NCBI GenBank assembly: GCA_024138025.1
Contig: JAMXBD010000361.1
Span: forward strand, 868,001-932,000
From: Combretum micranthum
Lineage: Eukaryota; Streptophyta; Magnoliopsida; Myrtales; Combretaceae
Direction: 5' to 3'
Length of the DNA: 64,000 nucleotides
A program made the position numbers and the translations under genes. How positions within the stretch are numbered: position 1 is the first letter of the stretch; every line of letters begins with the position of its first letter. Shown here in pieces: positions 36,266-48,110 of this stretch. The notes beneath the pieces were generated by a model that saw nothing but the letters and a program-made list of their open reading frames with translations, had not been told where the DNA came from and searched no databases.

Positions 36266-37280
36266 CTTAAGTGTATAAATTTATTAAGAAAATTGTATTC
36301 AGATTCCTAAAGCAGGTATGTAATGGTCAAAATGCCCCTTTTTTTCCCCTAAAGATTTAAAATCTAATTAAATATGCGACTGCAAAAATAAGAAGCATAG
36401 GGTATGCATGAATCATACATAAAGGATATACTTGTAAGAATTTACACTTAACTTTAAAATTGATGATTCCATTTATTTGAAAAGAAAATGAATAAATCCA
36501 ATAACATGAATTCATGTGAAATGAAACACATGTAAAATTTTTTCTGGGAATAGATATCTCTTGCTTTGCAAAAAATGGATATTTAATTAAACATCATATT
36601 ATACATTGTCAGTTTTACAAAGAAATCATGAAAATGATTTCCACAACACATGTATACTTTTATATTTGCTTTATATATACTTAGTACCATATTTTTAAAA
36701 CTGTGTATTTATACCATCAATCTTAAAAAAAAAAAAAAAAAAAATTGTATTTGAACTTTTGTATGACCATTTTATCATTGATTTTGTGTACATATTTAAT
36801 TTTAAGTAGTTTTGATTAATTTCTTTGGAAAAAGATAATAAAATAGAATATAAATGCTTATGTATGTAAACTATTCGTATGGTACAAGTATATGAAGTGA
36901 AATTTGCCTAAATTGTTTTGAAATTAATTAATTTTTTTCTCATTTAATGTTCTTTATTTGAGAAAATAACGATTCTTTTGCTTAGTAAACTCAGAATTGA
37001 ATCAGTCTCACGATCGTATCGACCTTTCAAGTCTTGCTTTCTGAGTTGCACTTTGATTAATAAAATTTTAGGCACAAATGTAATTTTATCATTCTATTTT
37101 GGTGTAATTTTTTGTGGGTAAATTGTACAATATTTTCTTATATTTAGTTTGTCCATTATTTTTGAAACTATGCATTTAAAACCCTAAAATCATAAAAAAA
37201 TGTGCAATTAAACCCGTAATGTAGGCATATGTAATAATCAAAATGCACATTTATAATGATTAGAAGGTCCACATATATTT
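36266..37280. other. AT-rich intergenic DNA, no gene seen
   Basis: It contains an A20 run at 36725-36744 and two short stretches reading ATGGTCAAAATGCCC and AATAATCAAAATGCAC (near 36323 and 37232) that look like related repeat fragments. No open frame is recognisable. Confidence 0.5.
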
Positions 37281-40200
37281 CGAAATACCTCAAACCTTCA
37301 CATATATTAGAAATTAGGTTTAGATAGATTTGAATGAATTAAATTAATCATAGGATATAAATAGACAAGTTGACAAAGTTAGATTAGTAATTAATTAAAT
37401 GAAATTTGAGATTTGAAATCTAAATTCTCTAAACAAGTCATTGAAATGTTTAGAGGATTCTTAAACTTTTGATTCTTAACCTAAACACTAATTCCTAAAT
37501 CTCAGTAAAATTTGAGTTCATTTGCTTGAATAAAAATATCAGTTCTTAAACCCGAACTCAAATTAAATATCTTTCATCCAAAATAGATTCCTAAATTAAG
37601 TTCTTATTTTAAGTCCTTAATTTTTAACCTATCGGTTATAAAATTATCTTTTAAATACTTATGGAACTATAGATATTGATATGATAATTCTAAACCTATA
37701 TCCTATTTCTATTTTATCCAAATATAACTTTATCATTTCCCTTTCTTTTCTTTCTTTTTGGCTGCCCTTTTCTTTTCTTCATCCATTTACGTTTCCCTTT
37801 TCTTTCTTTCTTTCTTCTTCTTCTTCTTCTTCTTCTTCTTCTTTTCTCTTCTTTTCTTCCAATTTCTTCCATAAATCTCAAGATTAAAGCTATCTAAAAG
37901 AATAATCAAAGCTAGGAGAGAAGCTAGATGAAGGAAAACAAGTTAGAAATGTAAAGAAAGATCAAGTGTACAAGTGTTCTAAAAAAATAAGTTGTTATTT
38001 CCTTGTTATCTTTATTGTTTATTTATTTAATTGATGAATTGATGTTGAAATGGGTAAAGAGTGCTGTTTATATATGTATTTGTTGGTTTCATGGTTGATA
38101 GAAGTTGGGAGTTGAGTTTGAGGAAGAAGATGATGAATAGTGGTTATGGAGGTTGATGAAGTTTGAGATGTTTGATGTGGTGAATGTGAAGTTTATGTTG
38201 TTTGAATGTTATATTGATCATATAACAAGCGTTGGGAAACTTTGGAATGAGTTTAAAGAACTTTGAGAAGTGTAAAATGCATTTAAAGAACAAAGGATTT
38301 CGTCATTTTCTCGTTCCAGTGTGCACAACCTGATGCATGGGCATGCACATTCCCGTGCGGGCCTTAAAATCCTTAAAATTTCTTCTCAAGTCACTTTTTC
38401 ATGCCTAGCACGGCCTTGAGCACGGCCATGCACTCAGTCGTGCAGCATTCTCCTATTTCGTAGCCTGTTTGTATTTTAGCCATAAATTTTTCATCCGACC
38501 TCCGATTGAGGTGATTCAAGTTGCGTTGAAAAGCTTAAAAAGAGATCTACAATTTTTATGTTTTGAGTTTTTACAAATTCGAAAATTATCGATGCTTAAA
38601 TTTTGATTTTTGCCAGCTTCAACACTTTCCAAAATAAAGTTAAAAATTTGTTTTTGTTTGTTAAATGTGTTTTTGCTTAGGAAATAGAACTTTTTGAACT
38701 AAAATGAGATAGATAAGTGATATTTGATTTGTTAAGTGAATTAATTCATGTAATTAAACATGGGTTAAGTAGATTTATAGATTTAACAAATAATTAGATT
38801 AAATCTAGAAGTTAGTTATAAAATGAACTTAGTAAACAAACCTAGGTTCAACTTGACTAAATGAACTTGAATAGGATAAAATGAATTAGATTGAGTTAGT
38901 TTAACAAATTTGGCTTATTAAATGATTAAGATTAACTTATTTGGCTAAAGTTAAGCTGAAATGCGTTAATAGCTATTAATTAGCTTAGATGAATGAATTA
39001 GGATGATCTTTGAATAACATGAGGAGTATGTTGTTTTGTATATATATATTGATATGTGAATAATAGGTTGTGATATGGTTTATATTTAATATGAATGAGT
39101 ACTAGCTGAAGTTCTTATGTGAGTTCAATTTCCTGAAACAGATGTTTGGTTTTGGTTCTGATTCTTTTGGATTGGCTTTGATCAACCTTCTAAAGCTCTA
39201 TTTGAATTTTGTATACAAGGTACGCAGTAACTTGCGTGTTAGATGTTAGGATAGGCATTTAAAATGGATTAAGAACTTAAACTCGGCTTAATAATTGATG
39301 AGTGTTGGTTGTCTATTACCTCGTTGAATCCGGATCCGGGGAGTGACAACCTTGTCATGATGCAATGGCACGGTAGTTTAGGCACTTAGCCCAATCCTTT
39401 GTCATGATGCAATGACTCAAATCCATGATGCAATTGTTCACCATGATGCGATGGTGATTTCTTTTATTGGCTAAGTGGGTAGCTAATAGGGTTAACTGTA
39501 TCGGTATATTCTTTACTTAGGCTCGAGAGGATATAATATGTTTTAGTTCACGGGTATGGGACCATTGAACTAATTGATGTTATAGACCGGGATAAGTGGA
39601 GTGTATAAAGGAGTGTGAACCCTAGATGATGCTATCCGGTCTATCTATATCAACTCCCTGAGTAGCTGCTGTTACTCAGGATCCTCAGATTCCCATGGCT
39701 TGATTCGGAGTTTAAGTGCTCCTGTGATAGTTGTTTATTTATTTTAAAGAAAAGATAATAGCTTGTTGATTGTGCATTGTATTTAGTTAAGCTCGTGTGT
39801 CACTCCGTGTGTGATTATGTTGTTGTGTACTGGGCTCCAGCTCATTATTGTTATTGTTATTCTTTTTTACAAGTATTGTTGTTGATGATGATGATGATGA
39901 GATGATGACTTGATGATGATATGGAGGTTGTTGATGTTGTTGTTCTTATTATTGTTGTTGATGTTGATGATGATGAGGATGGTGATGGTGATGGTGATGA
40001 TGATTGATGTGATGGTGTTTGTCCCGGGTTTTGGGTGATTCTGAGGATATGGGAGAATGAGTGAAATGTAATAGGACCGAGATATATTTGTATTTTGTTT
40101 CTTCTTTGTTTTGTTCTATAAAGACTGGATTTAATTATAAATTTGTATTTTCATTTAAGGGCTTGTTAGTGCCCATATTTTTGTAAATAAGCTTTTGTTA

Positions 40201-40471
40201 ATGTTTATCAAAGTGAAAGTTTTTCCATTTTTAATAGTGAAAGTTTGAAATGCTTTTATGTAGAAACGTTTTTCTTAAAGTTTATTTTTCCGCTGCTAAA
40301 TCCAGTTGTTGCCAGAATTTAACTAAACGATTTCACAATCTAAAATTGATTTATCAATATTCAACATAAACACTTTCTTTTAAGACAACCTTACGTATAA
40401 TTCATAAGAGTTATACGTGGTTAGGGACTTGGTGTGCTTAATTTGAGAATTGAGCATGTCGGGTTTTTACG
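37281..40471 (+). mobile_element. LTR-2 family copy 2, 3191 bp, TSD TATTT
   Basis: The start CGAAATACCTCAAACCTTCAC aligns with the start of copy 1 (TGAAATATCCCGAATTTTACC), and TATTT flanks both ends (37276-37280 and 40472-40476). Both terminal dinucleotides read CG instead of TG/CA, so the exact ends are less secure. Shared landmarks are TACGCAGTAACTTGCGTG (39220), CTCAGGATCCTCAGATTCCC (39674) and GGGCTCCAGC. It carries a (CTT)n run at 37807-37848, a cassette of CACGGCC/GCACGG motifs at 38310-38450 and an expanded GAT/GTT repeat at 39875-40018. Confidence 0.72.
39875..40018 (+). repeat. GAT/GTT trinucleotide repeat within LTR-2 copy 2
   Basis: About 145 bp of imperfect GATGATGAT and GTTGTTGAT units directly follow the acceptor-like site of this LTR. 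Sister copies have only a short GTGATGAT at the same place (27490 and 60265), so the array is an expansion of a seed already present in the family. Confidence 0.8.
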
Positions 40472-40530
40472 TATTTGATTTGAAAATTAAATGAGTTAAA
40501 ATACACTGATGTGTTTATAATTAAATATGT

Positions 40531-40531
<1 letters not shown>

Positions 40532-40562
<31 letters not shown>
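40532..40562 (+). repeat. (AT)n microsatellite
   Basis: About 15 AT units between the end of LTR-2 copy 2 and the chitinase pseudogene, roughly 95 bp upstream of the pseudogene's first recognisable codon. Confidence 0.9.
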
Positions 40563-40564
<2 letters not shown>

Positions 40565-40655
40565 TCCGCCACTTATATAATTTACTCGATGACACAAAGA
40601 TGGGAAAATTTATTAATACAGTCCAAAACTTACTAATTATTTCAAGATATTTACA

Positions 40656-41748
40656 GTGAATAGGGAAGCATATGGATCTTCCAAGTCCATAAAAAGCCAT
40701 ACAAGCCATTACATAATTTTACTTTTGTTCCTTTCCAACTCTTCATCTTCAGTCGTAGCAACAGAAGCATGTAACAACGACCAAAACAAATGTCCTGTGG
40801 GTCAGTGTTGCAGCATTTATGGCTACTGCGGAGACACCGTCGAAGACTATTGCGATCGCTGCCAGTTTCAGTGCAAAACTGACATTTGCCCATCGGCGGC
40901 CGGAGGTGGTGGCGGCGTTACGGATGTGTCTTCTAGACACATGTTTGAAGACGCTTTTCCACATCCAGATGACCCTACATATTGCTCTGCTGTATCTTTC
41001 TATACCCACGATTCTTTTATTAATGCCACTAAATTCTTTCCTGAGTTTGCTAATACTAGTGATGAAGAGACTCGTAAGAGAGAGGTGGCTGCGTTTTTGG
41101 GACAAGTTTCCCATGAAACGACAGGTTTTCTCTTCTTCTTTTTTATAATAATTTGGATGCACAGTTATGGAACCTTATTAATAGAGTGATACAGACAAAT
41201 AAATGAGATTGCAGCATGTAGAAAGTATTTGTAGCTAACTCATGTAAATTTCTTAGCATGACGGTACCTTATGTTAAAATTTTTATATATTCTTTTCTAC
41301 CATAAAGCTTTGCATATCTCCTAATAACCTTATAGTTTAGCCGCATCAGCTTAAATATCTCAAATAAAAAATATCAAGTTTGAATCCTTATTGTAATAAC
41401 TAAAACAGGAAAAATTGTGCACATTAGTTGTATTGAATCTTTTTAGGTTACCCATGGTTGTTACATGTTTTCTATAGGGCATTAATATCGTACAAATATG
41501 TATTTTATATATATCTGCGTCGCTACTGGTATATTATTTATATACATATATGTAGGGAAAAAAATTAAAGGAACTGAATACATTATATGCGAATATTGCA
41601 TATATAGGTGGTTGGGACGCCATTGAACTACTGGATCCAATATACGAATGGGGTTCATGATATTTACTGTACCAACTCCACCGAGGAATGCCCGTGCGTA
41701 AGTGGTCAAATGTGTTATGGCCGTGGTCCCATGAGAATTACTGGCTAA
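40656..41748 (+). pseudogene. Chitinase (CBM18-GH19, class I-like) pseudogene
   Basis: Exon 1 (40656-41124) encodes a signal-like region (HYIILLLFLSNSSSSVVA), a hevein chitin-binding domain (EACNNDQNKCPVGQCCSIYG, CGDTVEDYC), a GGGGG linker and the first part of a GH19 catalytic domain ending GQVSHETT, whose Glu is the family's catalytic acid. It ends at a GT donor in the family's usual phase-1 position. Exon 2 starts at 41608 with GGWDA but meets TGA at 41658. Another frame continues with YCTNSTEECPCVSGQMCYGR and stops at 41746, so a frameshift has occurred. The remaining GH19 part is absent. The frame has no ATG; the nearest, at 40672, is out of frame by one base. The enzyme would have cleaved chitin in pathogen defence, but this copy cannot make it. 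Confidence 0.88.
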
Positions 41749-41825
41749 GACTCTTTTATGTTTCAATTTGGCTAACTCATATTATAAGCATTTCGGTATA
41801 TATCTATATATATGTATACATATAT

Positions 41826-42168
41826 GGGTTAATGACAAAAATGGTACATCAATTTTCACAAATGTTTAACCAGGTACTGAAATTTTATTTTGAACAATTT
41901 GGTATATAAACAAAGTTTTTGTAAACTTTTTTCATACCTGAAGTTTTGTTTTGATAATTTTAATAACTAAATAAAGTTTTCATGGATTTTTTTCATAGGT
42001 GAAGCATGTTCAATTAGGTATGAAAAAAGTCAGACGCTAAAATTATCAAAACCAAACTTCTGATAAGAAAAATATCCATGAAAATTAGCTTCAGGTTCCA
42101 AATTGTTTAAAATCAAACTTTAAGTACTAAACTGAACTTTCACAAAGTACCATTTTTAACATTATTAC
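41826..42168. mobile_element. Mutator-like MITE, 343 bp
   Basis: The left end begins GGGTTAATGACAAAAATGG. Read on the minus strand, the right end gives AATGTTAAAAATGGTAC, and the arms stay similar over about 80 bp (TTTTGAACAATTTGGTA against TTTTAAACAATTTGGAA). GGGTTAA termini with long TIRs point to a MULE derivative. No convincing 9-bp duplication was found, so the right end is approximate. It lies just after the chitinase fragment, where the missing exons would be. Confidence 0.6.
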
Positions 42169-42234
42169 AATGCATGAGTTTGATCGAAGGAGGCACTAAC
42201 TTAACTTTAAAATCCTGCTAGAAGTATAATGTAT

Positions 42235-42847
42235 TGTTGAGATCTACTTGTAGACCCAGGCCTTGTTTCTCATGACCTTGTCCTATCATTTACTACATTC
42301 CTCTAGTTTTGGATGATACCTCATGGCCCAAACTTACCGTCCTATGGATGTGGATAGTATAGCAGATACATTTTTGAGTAAGATGGAATCGTCCAAGAAA
42401 CAACGGAGGAAACAACAAAAGGATGTACACTGCCTTATCTACACTGCCAGTGTTGGAGTGAAGGCTGTCGACCTTGGAGGAGACGGCCTTAAAGGCAACT
42501 TGAACATCGCCTAAATGCTGCTAGTGTTGCCAAGAAAGTTCCCGACTTTGCCATGAATGCCGCCGGCCTTGAACAAGCATTGAATAGAGGCCGCTCGATT
42601 TCTAACGTCCTAGGCTACCAACTTATTTCCCAACCTTTATTTGTTCGACTTGTTTCTTACTGATTCTTTTAGGGCTTTATGTAGTAGTATAAATAGTCTC
42701 AAAAACTTATCTTTAGTTTGAGAACATTATCATCTCACTTTTGAAAATCCTAACTTGAGAATTTCTCTCAGTAAAGTTGCAATTCTTGCAAGCTTTGATT
42801 CCTAGAAGTCAATCGGTTAAATGATTTCTATTATTTACATTTTCACA
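42235..42847 (+). mobile_element. 5' LTR of a Ty3/gypsy element
   Basis: The start TGTTGAGATCTACTTG and end ACATTTTCACA bracket a 613-bp unit placed 11 bp before a primer-binding site and 43 bp before a gag-like frame. A TATA-like AGTATAAATAG lies near 42688. A GC-rich cassette (about 42430-42570) repeats motifs such as GCCGGCC and CTGCCAGTGTTG. The TG...CA limits are a best reading; no 3' partner was found. Confidence 0.6.
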
Positions 42848-42858
42848 TTGCGTTAGAT

Positions 42859-42870
42859 TAGTATCAGAGC
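42859..42870 (+). other. Primer-binding site for initiator tRNA-Met
   Basis: TAGTATCAGAGC matches TGGTATCAGAGC at 11 of 12 positions and lies between the LTR and the gag frame, as expected for reverse-transcription priming. Confidence 0.75.
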
Positions 42871-42889
42871 TAGGTGAGTTCCTGGGAAG

Positions 42890-43575
42890 ATGGCAACCAA
42901 TGATAGTATCGATGGCACTTGCGTTCTTGATGGTGATCAGGATGCGAGAGTTCATGGAATTGAATTGATGGTTCCTAGGATGGTGATTGATGACATGGAT
43001 TGAAGAATCTGATGAGTAGAGTAGCTTGTTGAGGATTTGATCGGGCGTTTCAACGCAATGGCAGTAGACACCAATAGAGATAGGAATATTGATGGGGAAT
43101 GACCAAGGACAAGAGATGCTAACGGTAATCCTATCAATCGACCTGTCGCTGCAAATTGATGGGCATAGATATTTGATGAAAACTCCATTGAGGAGGATGA
43201 AATTTTATATGAAGAGAGACAATCGCGGAGATGAGGCGGTGAAGGGGGAGATAGATATTGAAGGGATTATCATGGGTATGACTAAGGTGATGACGATGAC
43301 TTTCGTTTGAAGGTGGATACCCCTTCTTTCAATTGTAGCATAATTATTAAAGAGTTTTTGGATTGGTTAACAGAGGTAGATCACTTCTTTGATTATACAG
43401 AGATTTCAAAGGAGCGTAGAGTGAGGTTGGTTGCTTGTAGGTTGAAGGGAGGAGCCTTTGCTTGGTGGGAGAGGTTACAGAATAGACTATAGAGAGAAGG
43501 TCAACAACCTATACGGACGTGGTTTCATATGAAACAACTATTACAAAGAGAATTTTATAAGAAGTGATGAGCAAG
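42890..43575 (+). pseudogene. Ty3/gypsy gag remnant (chromovirus-like)
   Basis: After an ATG at 42890 (MATNDSIDGTCVLDGD) the frame is broken. From 43307 it reads KVDTPSFN, then EFLDWLTEVDHFFDYTEI, RRVRLVACRLKGGAFAWWER and finally RTWFHMKQLLQREF. This is the retrotransposon gag domain typical of Ty3/gypsy chromovirus-type elements, with the invariant GGA..WW motif. A stop at 43490 and a lost C-terminus with no zinc knuckle show that it is dead. It breaks off at about 43575, where unrelated Athila-like sequence begins. Confidence 0.8.
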
Positions 43576-43609
43576 AAAAGGAAGATGAATAGGAGAGAGA
43601 CAGTCATGT

Positions 43610-44170
43610 TGTCTCAGGCATGTACTAAATCTTTGAAGGATGCACTTCCCCTTAAGCTAAATGATACAGGGAAATTCACTTTAGATTGCACATAAGAGAT
43701 AGTTTGTTCAAAAATGCATTTTGTAATCTAGGTGCAAGTATAAATTTGATACCTTTCTCTTTAGCTAAAAATTTAGGATTCAGGGATGCAATTAAGAAAA
43801 CAGAGATGACAATTCAGTTGGCTGATAGCTCTATTAAAAGACCAAGAGGGGTAATTGAAGATGTTCTATTAAAAGTAGATAAGTTCATATTTCCTGTGGA
43901 GTTTGTTGTATTAGATATGAAAGAAGATCCTAAGATTCCCTTCATCCTTGGATGCCATTTATGATCACTATTGGAGTTGTAATTGATGTTAAAAATAGTA
44001 AAATGGTGCTGAGGGTTAAAAATAGAGAATTAAATGTGAATATCATGAAAAGATGGAAAAAGAACCCTAAATCCACCAAGGCTGACACAACACCTGAAAC
44101 TTCAAAAGTAGAACATGGGAAGAAAAGGAAGGATGATGATAAGAAGACTAGTAATTTTAACCTTCCTTGA
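43610..44170 (+). pseudogene. Athila-like retrotransposon protease region remnant
   Basis: The translation gives LKDALPLKLNDTGKFTLDCT, then after a frameshift near 43690 NLGASINLIPFSLAKNLGF, IQLADSSIKRPRGVIEDVLL and KVDKFIFPVEFVVLDM, ending IPFILG. This is the aspartic protease region found in Athila-type Ty3/gypsy elements, where the active site is DLGASxNLMP; here the catalytic Asp is replaced by Asn (NLGAS). A second frameshift occurs near 43955, after which MITIGVVIDVKNSKMVLRVK continues the same region. RT, RNase H and integrase are missing: the sequence passes straight to the element's 3' untranslated part. Confidence 0.82.
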
Positions 44171-45775
44171 AGAAGAAAGTCAAAAAGTTAGGCTGAGACT
44201 ATAAAACAAGCGCTAAGTGGAAGGCAACCCACCATTTTCTTTTCCTTTGTTAATTTTTCTTTTTGTTTTTGTCTTTTGTTCTTATTTGATACTTTTGCCC
44301 TATTTATGCAGAGAAGAGAAAAATTAAGAGCTAAAGAATATAATTGTAGACAACAAGAGGATGGACTTTCAAGATGGACAACATTGAAAACTTCTCTTTT
44401 GCTATACCAATTGGAACTCAACTAGCATCAATTTTTCAAAACCGAGGAAGTAACAATTTTCTTTTTTTCTTTTATCTTTATTTCTTTCCTATTTTGAGCA
44501 AAAAAATAGTGACACATTGTTCAATTTAAGTATGGGGAAAGGGATAAAAAGATATGGAGAATGAAGTTGAGTAGCCTACTGATGTCTGAATTTTTTTTTT
44601 TTTTTGAATTGATTGAAAATATATAGCATCTGAACTTGTATTGTATTGTACACATACTTTGAATTCAATTTTTTCCTAAAGCATTATGTGGACATTTTAG
44701 GCCAAATTCTTTCATTTTTCATGAAATGTAGAGATTGTGCAGAAAGTTGTTGATAGCATCTGTAAAAATGTGCAATTGACTTACTAGGTACCTAACTAAC
44801 CTATTATAATACTTAGTTAAAATTAAGTAGTGAAATCTTTAAAAAGCAAACTTACCTTGCATTTAGCTTTAGAATTGAAAGTTTGAGAGTAGATTGAGTC
44901 CTTATGTGAAAAATAAACAAGTTTACTTCTAGGAAAAATTTAGCTTGTATATACTCTTTTGAGTTATTTTGATAACTTTCAACATTTAGTGAAAGAGGTA
45001 GAAAAAACTCTTCACTTAGTGATCCTTTAGAAAAAAAAGGTCTTTAAATTTGTGGGCATTCAAAAGAAAAGAAAAGAAACAAGCATGACCTTTACTCTAC
45101 TGACTCAGGTGATTGAGTCAAGAGTATCTAAAATTGAATGTTAGAGTGATGAAGAGTTTGTTGGGGTCCTTTAAAAGCTGGTCACTTGGGTAATATGCCC
45201 AGGATGAGCCAACTCAATGACCTTACTATAATGAGAAGGGAGGAAAGACAAAAGATCAATTTTTGAACTTTGCAAAAAAAAAAAAAAAAAAGAGAAAGAA
45301 AGAAAAGAAAAGAAAAGAATAAGCGCTTGTGTGAAACTAAAAGAAAATGAATGCAAAAGAACCAAATGAAATGAGACTTACAATAAAAGGGAGAAATTCT
45401 AGGGAAGGAGTAGATACCATATGCTTTCATTCTATGTTGCTAAGATTATATACCTGTTAAATGTTAAGTGAAGTTTAAATGGGTGTTTTTCCTTAATAGA
45501 CTGTGTATTTACTTTTAGACAAAAGAATCTTTTGCAAAACATTGGGATTAAAGTTTGTATTGTCTAAATTAGCTACTAAATTTTGATTGTAGTACTCTAA
45601 TTACATGAACCCAGTTTGGTTAGAGCAGTAGGCACTAGCAATGCAAGTGATAAATAATGAAAACAAAAGATGCTTGAATTATGAATGTTAAAAGTTTTGT
45701 ACTTTCTATGAGATATTTCAATTGTGATCTTATTTATTTTGCTTGAGGACAAAAAAGGTTCAAGTGTGGGGGATT
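44171..45775 (+). mobile_element. Athila-like 3' internal region with polypurine tract
   Basis: This non-coding stretch starts with GCGCTAAGTGGAAGGCAACCC, a landmark that commonly follows the pol region in Athila-type elements. It ends at a polypurine tract, GTGTGGGGGAT (about 45763-45773), just before the LTR. Such tracts prime plus-strand DNA synthesis. A TTGCTTGAGGACAAAAAAGG motif precedes the tract, as is usual for the group. T and A runs lie near 44591-44604 and 45277-45291. The short open frames on the minus strand are not genes. Confidence 0.7.
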
Positions 45776-47300
45776 TGATAAAGTCATATTTGATATACTT
45801 TTCATGAAAATATTGATGATAAGTTATTGTTGATTTTATAGAAATCTAAAAGAATTGGTACTTAAATATTCTTAATTTGATATTTCAGGTCATTGAGGAC
45901 TTATACATGTAAATACAAGCAAGTTAGAGGAGTTTGATGCAATTTTGGAGACAAAATCAATCAAGGCCGGCCATCAACAAAGCAACATAGCCAGCGTTCA
46001 AAACAGCAAAATCATCCTGCAAATTTTCATCTATATATTGGCAAAAGCAACTCCTACACTGCTAGCGTTACATGTCTACAGTTTCAAAACTTAAAGGTTG
46101 GAATTTAGGAGATTTACACCTTCGGCATTCATGTTGGCGTACTCTTACAATGCCCCTATGTCGCTTTCAACACAAGCAGTGAGCTTGTCTCGAAAAAATT
46201 TTCAAGCATTCAATACCGGCTAGTGGACACTCTACGCCACCGGCCTTGAATTCGACGTACATCTATAGTTCCTCTCGAAAATCATTTTTTACATTGAACG
46301 CTATCTAGATTTGAATCTACACCACTGGTGTACATTGTGAAACTACCAGCGTATCTCCCTTGCGAATCTTCATGTTTAAATTCATCTCTTATTGGATCAT
46401 TTGGAGAGTAGAAACCCTAAGCACGAAATTAGACTCTCTTTTCATTGCTCCTAGATCGAGATTAGGTCATATAATAGTAAGAAGCTTTTTGTTTTAATTT
46501 GATTGAGGATTCCATACCAAGATTCAAATGGAAGACATCATTTGATTTTGAATTCAAGAGCAGGATTTCATTGATAAGGCGATTTTGTTCTTTTTCTCAT
46601 ATTCAATTATTGGATGATGTTTGATACTTCTCTCTTTTGATCTTAATTTGGTTTTGAGTTGTTGATGTGAATTATTTGATTAATGTTTATCTGTTGTTGA
46701 TTGAATCATTGTCTATATTCGATTTGTTAATGTTAACTCATCGATCATGTGTTTTGAGTTCATTGTGGAATTCATGTTTGGCTAAGATTGTAATTGGAAA
46801 ATTCCTTTCTGACTGGATTCTGTAATTAGCTAATTTGGATTAGAAATCTCATAGGAATATGGATTTTCAGTTTGATTAGGGTTTGGAAATTTACAAAGAT
46901 TAGTCAATTGATCACTTTCCTAGGAATAGGGGGCACTGATTGGTTAATTTAGGGTAATTGCTTACTTTGGAGAAAGAAGTTGTTATCTGGTGCTTGATTG
47001 ATTGAAAAACTAAACCCATTAACAATTTGTATTTGCAATTGCATTTCTAGTCGATAGCATACATTTGATTGATTGCTTAGATCTATTGGCTCTTAACTTA
47101 AATCAATTACAGGTATTGGAAATCCCTATTTCTTTGTAGTTTAGCTCTATATAAGAAAATCCAAAAACATAAACAATCTTGATTTGCCTAGCTATAATTA
47201 GAACTAATATAGTTGATAACTAGTCCTCACTCCCTATAAACATGACTCGATATTCACTAAAATATTATTACTATACATGCACTCGGTATAGTGGCTAGTT
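45776..47300 (+). mobile_element. Athila-like 3' LTR, about 1.5 kb
   Basis: It begins TGATAAAGTCATATTTG immediately after the polypurine tract, the defining position of a 3' LTR. Near 47210-47300 it contains ACTAGTCCTCACTCCCT and later GCACTCGGTATAGTGGC, typical for the 3' end of Athila-type LTRs. A GC-rich cassette at 45965-46370 repeats motifs such as GCCGGCC, GCTAGCGTT and CACCGGCC. The exact 3' end and any target duplication are not certain because LTR-1 sequence follows. Confidence 0.68.
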
Positions 47301-48110
47301 AATATCTACTTGTTTAAAGGAATTTAAAAAGAAATTAAAAAGAGTTTTAAAAAGGACATAGAGAAAAAGCATGATCACATTGCATCCCATTAAATTACAT
47401 TTGAATACTGCTACTCCTATACATAGGATCAAATGTATTGTAAACTACACATATAATGTAGATTCCTCCTTGAGAAACTACTTCGTTTAGGGAATATGGC
47501 CTCACAGGAGAGTTACGTTATATCAATCGCTATAGGTAGGTGCCCAAGGTTTAGTAGTAGAGGTTACGGAAACCTACAAGAGCATTCCCTAACCCTTGTC
47601 ATGGATGGTGTAAATTCATGCTATACATGGTTTCTAGATACCTCATGTATACTCATTTGAATCATTTGTTTGTGGTACGGCATATGCTTGTTTAACAAAC
47701 TTGCTTGTATTACTTTTATGGTACATATTGCAAGAATATACTCAGTAAGCATGTTGTAGCTGACGACCCTATAGACGTTTGTTATGACAAGAATATCCAT
47801 GGCTTTAACCTAGGATGATGAAGCTCAAGGTAAATGGTGATAGTTATGGGGAGCTTTTGGATGAAATTTACATGAAGAACTTGAAGTAGATTTCTTTTAA
47901 AATCTCTTTTGTTAGATTTATTATTATGTAGAAAACTTTAAGTCATTTTGAAGACTTTATAAATATGGTGACTTTATGGAGCCTTTGTGGCTTTAGCGAG
48001 GGTATGCCCTAAGAAGTGTAACTTTTGATGTTGAAGTTTACTTTGTTTAGTTCCCCTGCATGCTATGTAATTGAATACCACCGCAAATTGAATACTACCA
48101 TGTTTAAGTT
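47301..48110 (+). mobile_element. LTR-1 partial copy H1
   Basis: A block near 47525-47660 (CGCTATAGGTAGGTGCCCAAG, then CCCTAACCCTTGTCATGGA) matches 1385-1475 of the fragment at the window start. A further CCCTATAGACGTTTGTTAT near 47766 is the LTR-1 landmark before the acceptor-like site. The characteristic GGGGCGTGACA end is missing, so the copy is truncated on both sides. Limits are approximate. Confidence 0.55.

Noticed and set aside
37681..37887. Serine/phenylalanine-rich open frame
   Set aside because: It is produced by the (CTT)n microsatellite inside an LTR-2 unit.
40749..41162. Open frames on both strands overlapping the chitinase exon
   Set aside because: Shadows of the chitinase coding sequence with no domain support.
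40656..41189. Chitinase frame read as an intact 177-residue protein
   Set aside because: The frame begins at GTG, not ATG, and its last 21 residues are intron sequence read through the GT donor at 41125.
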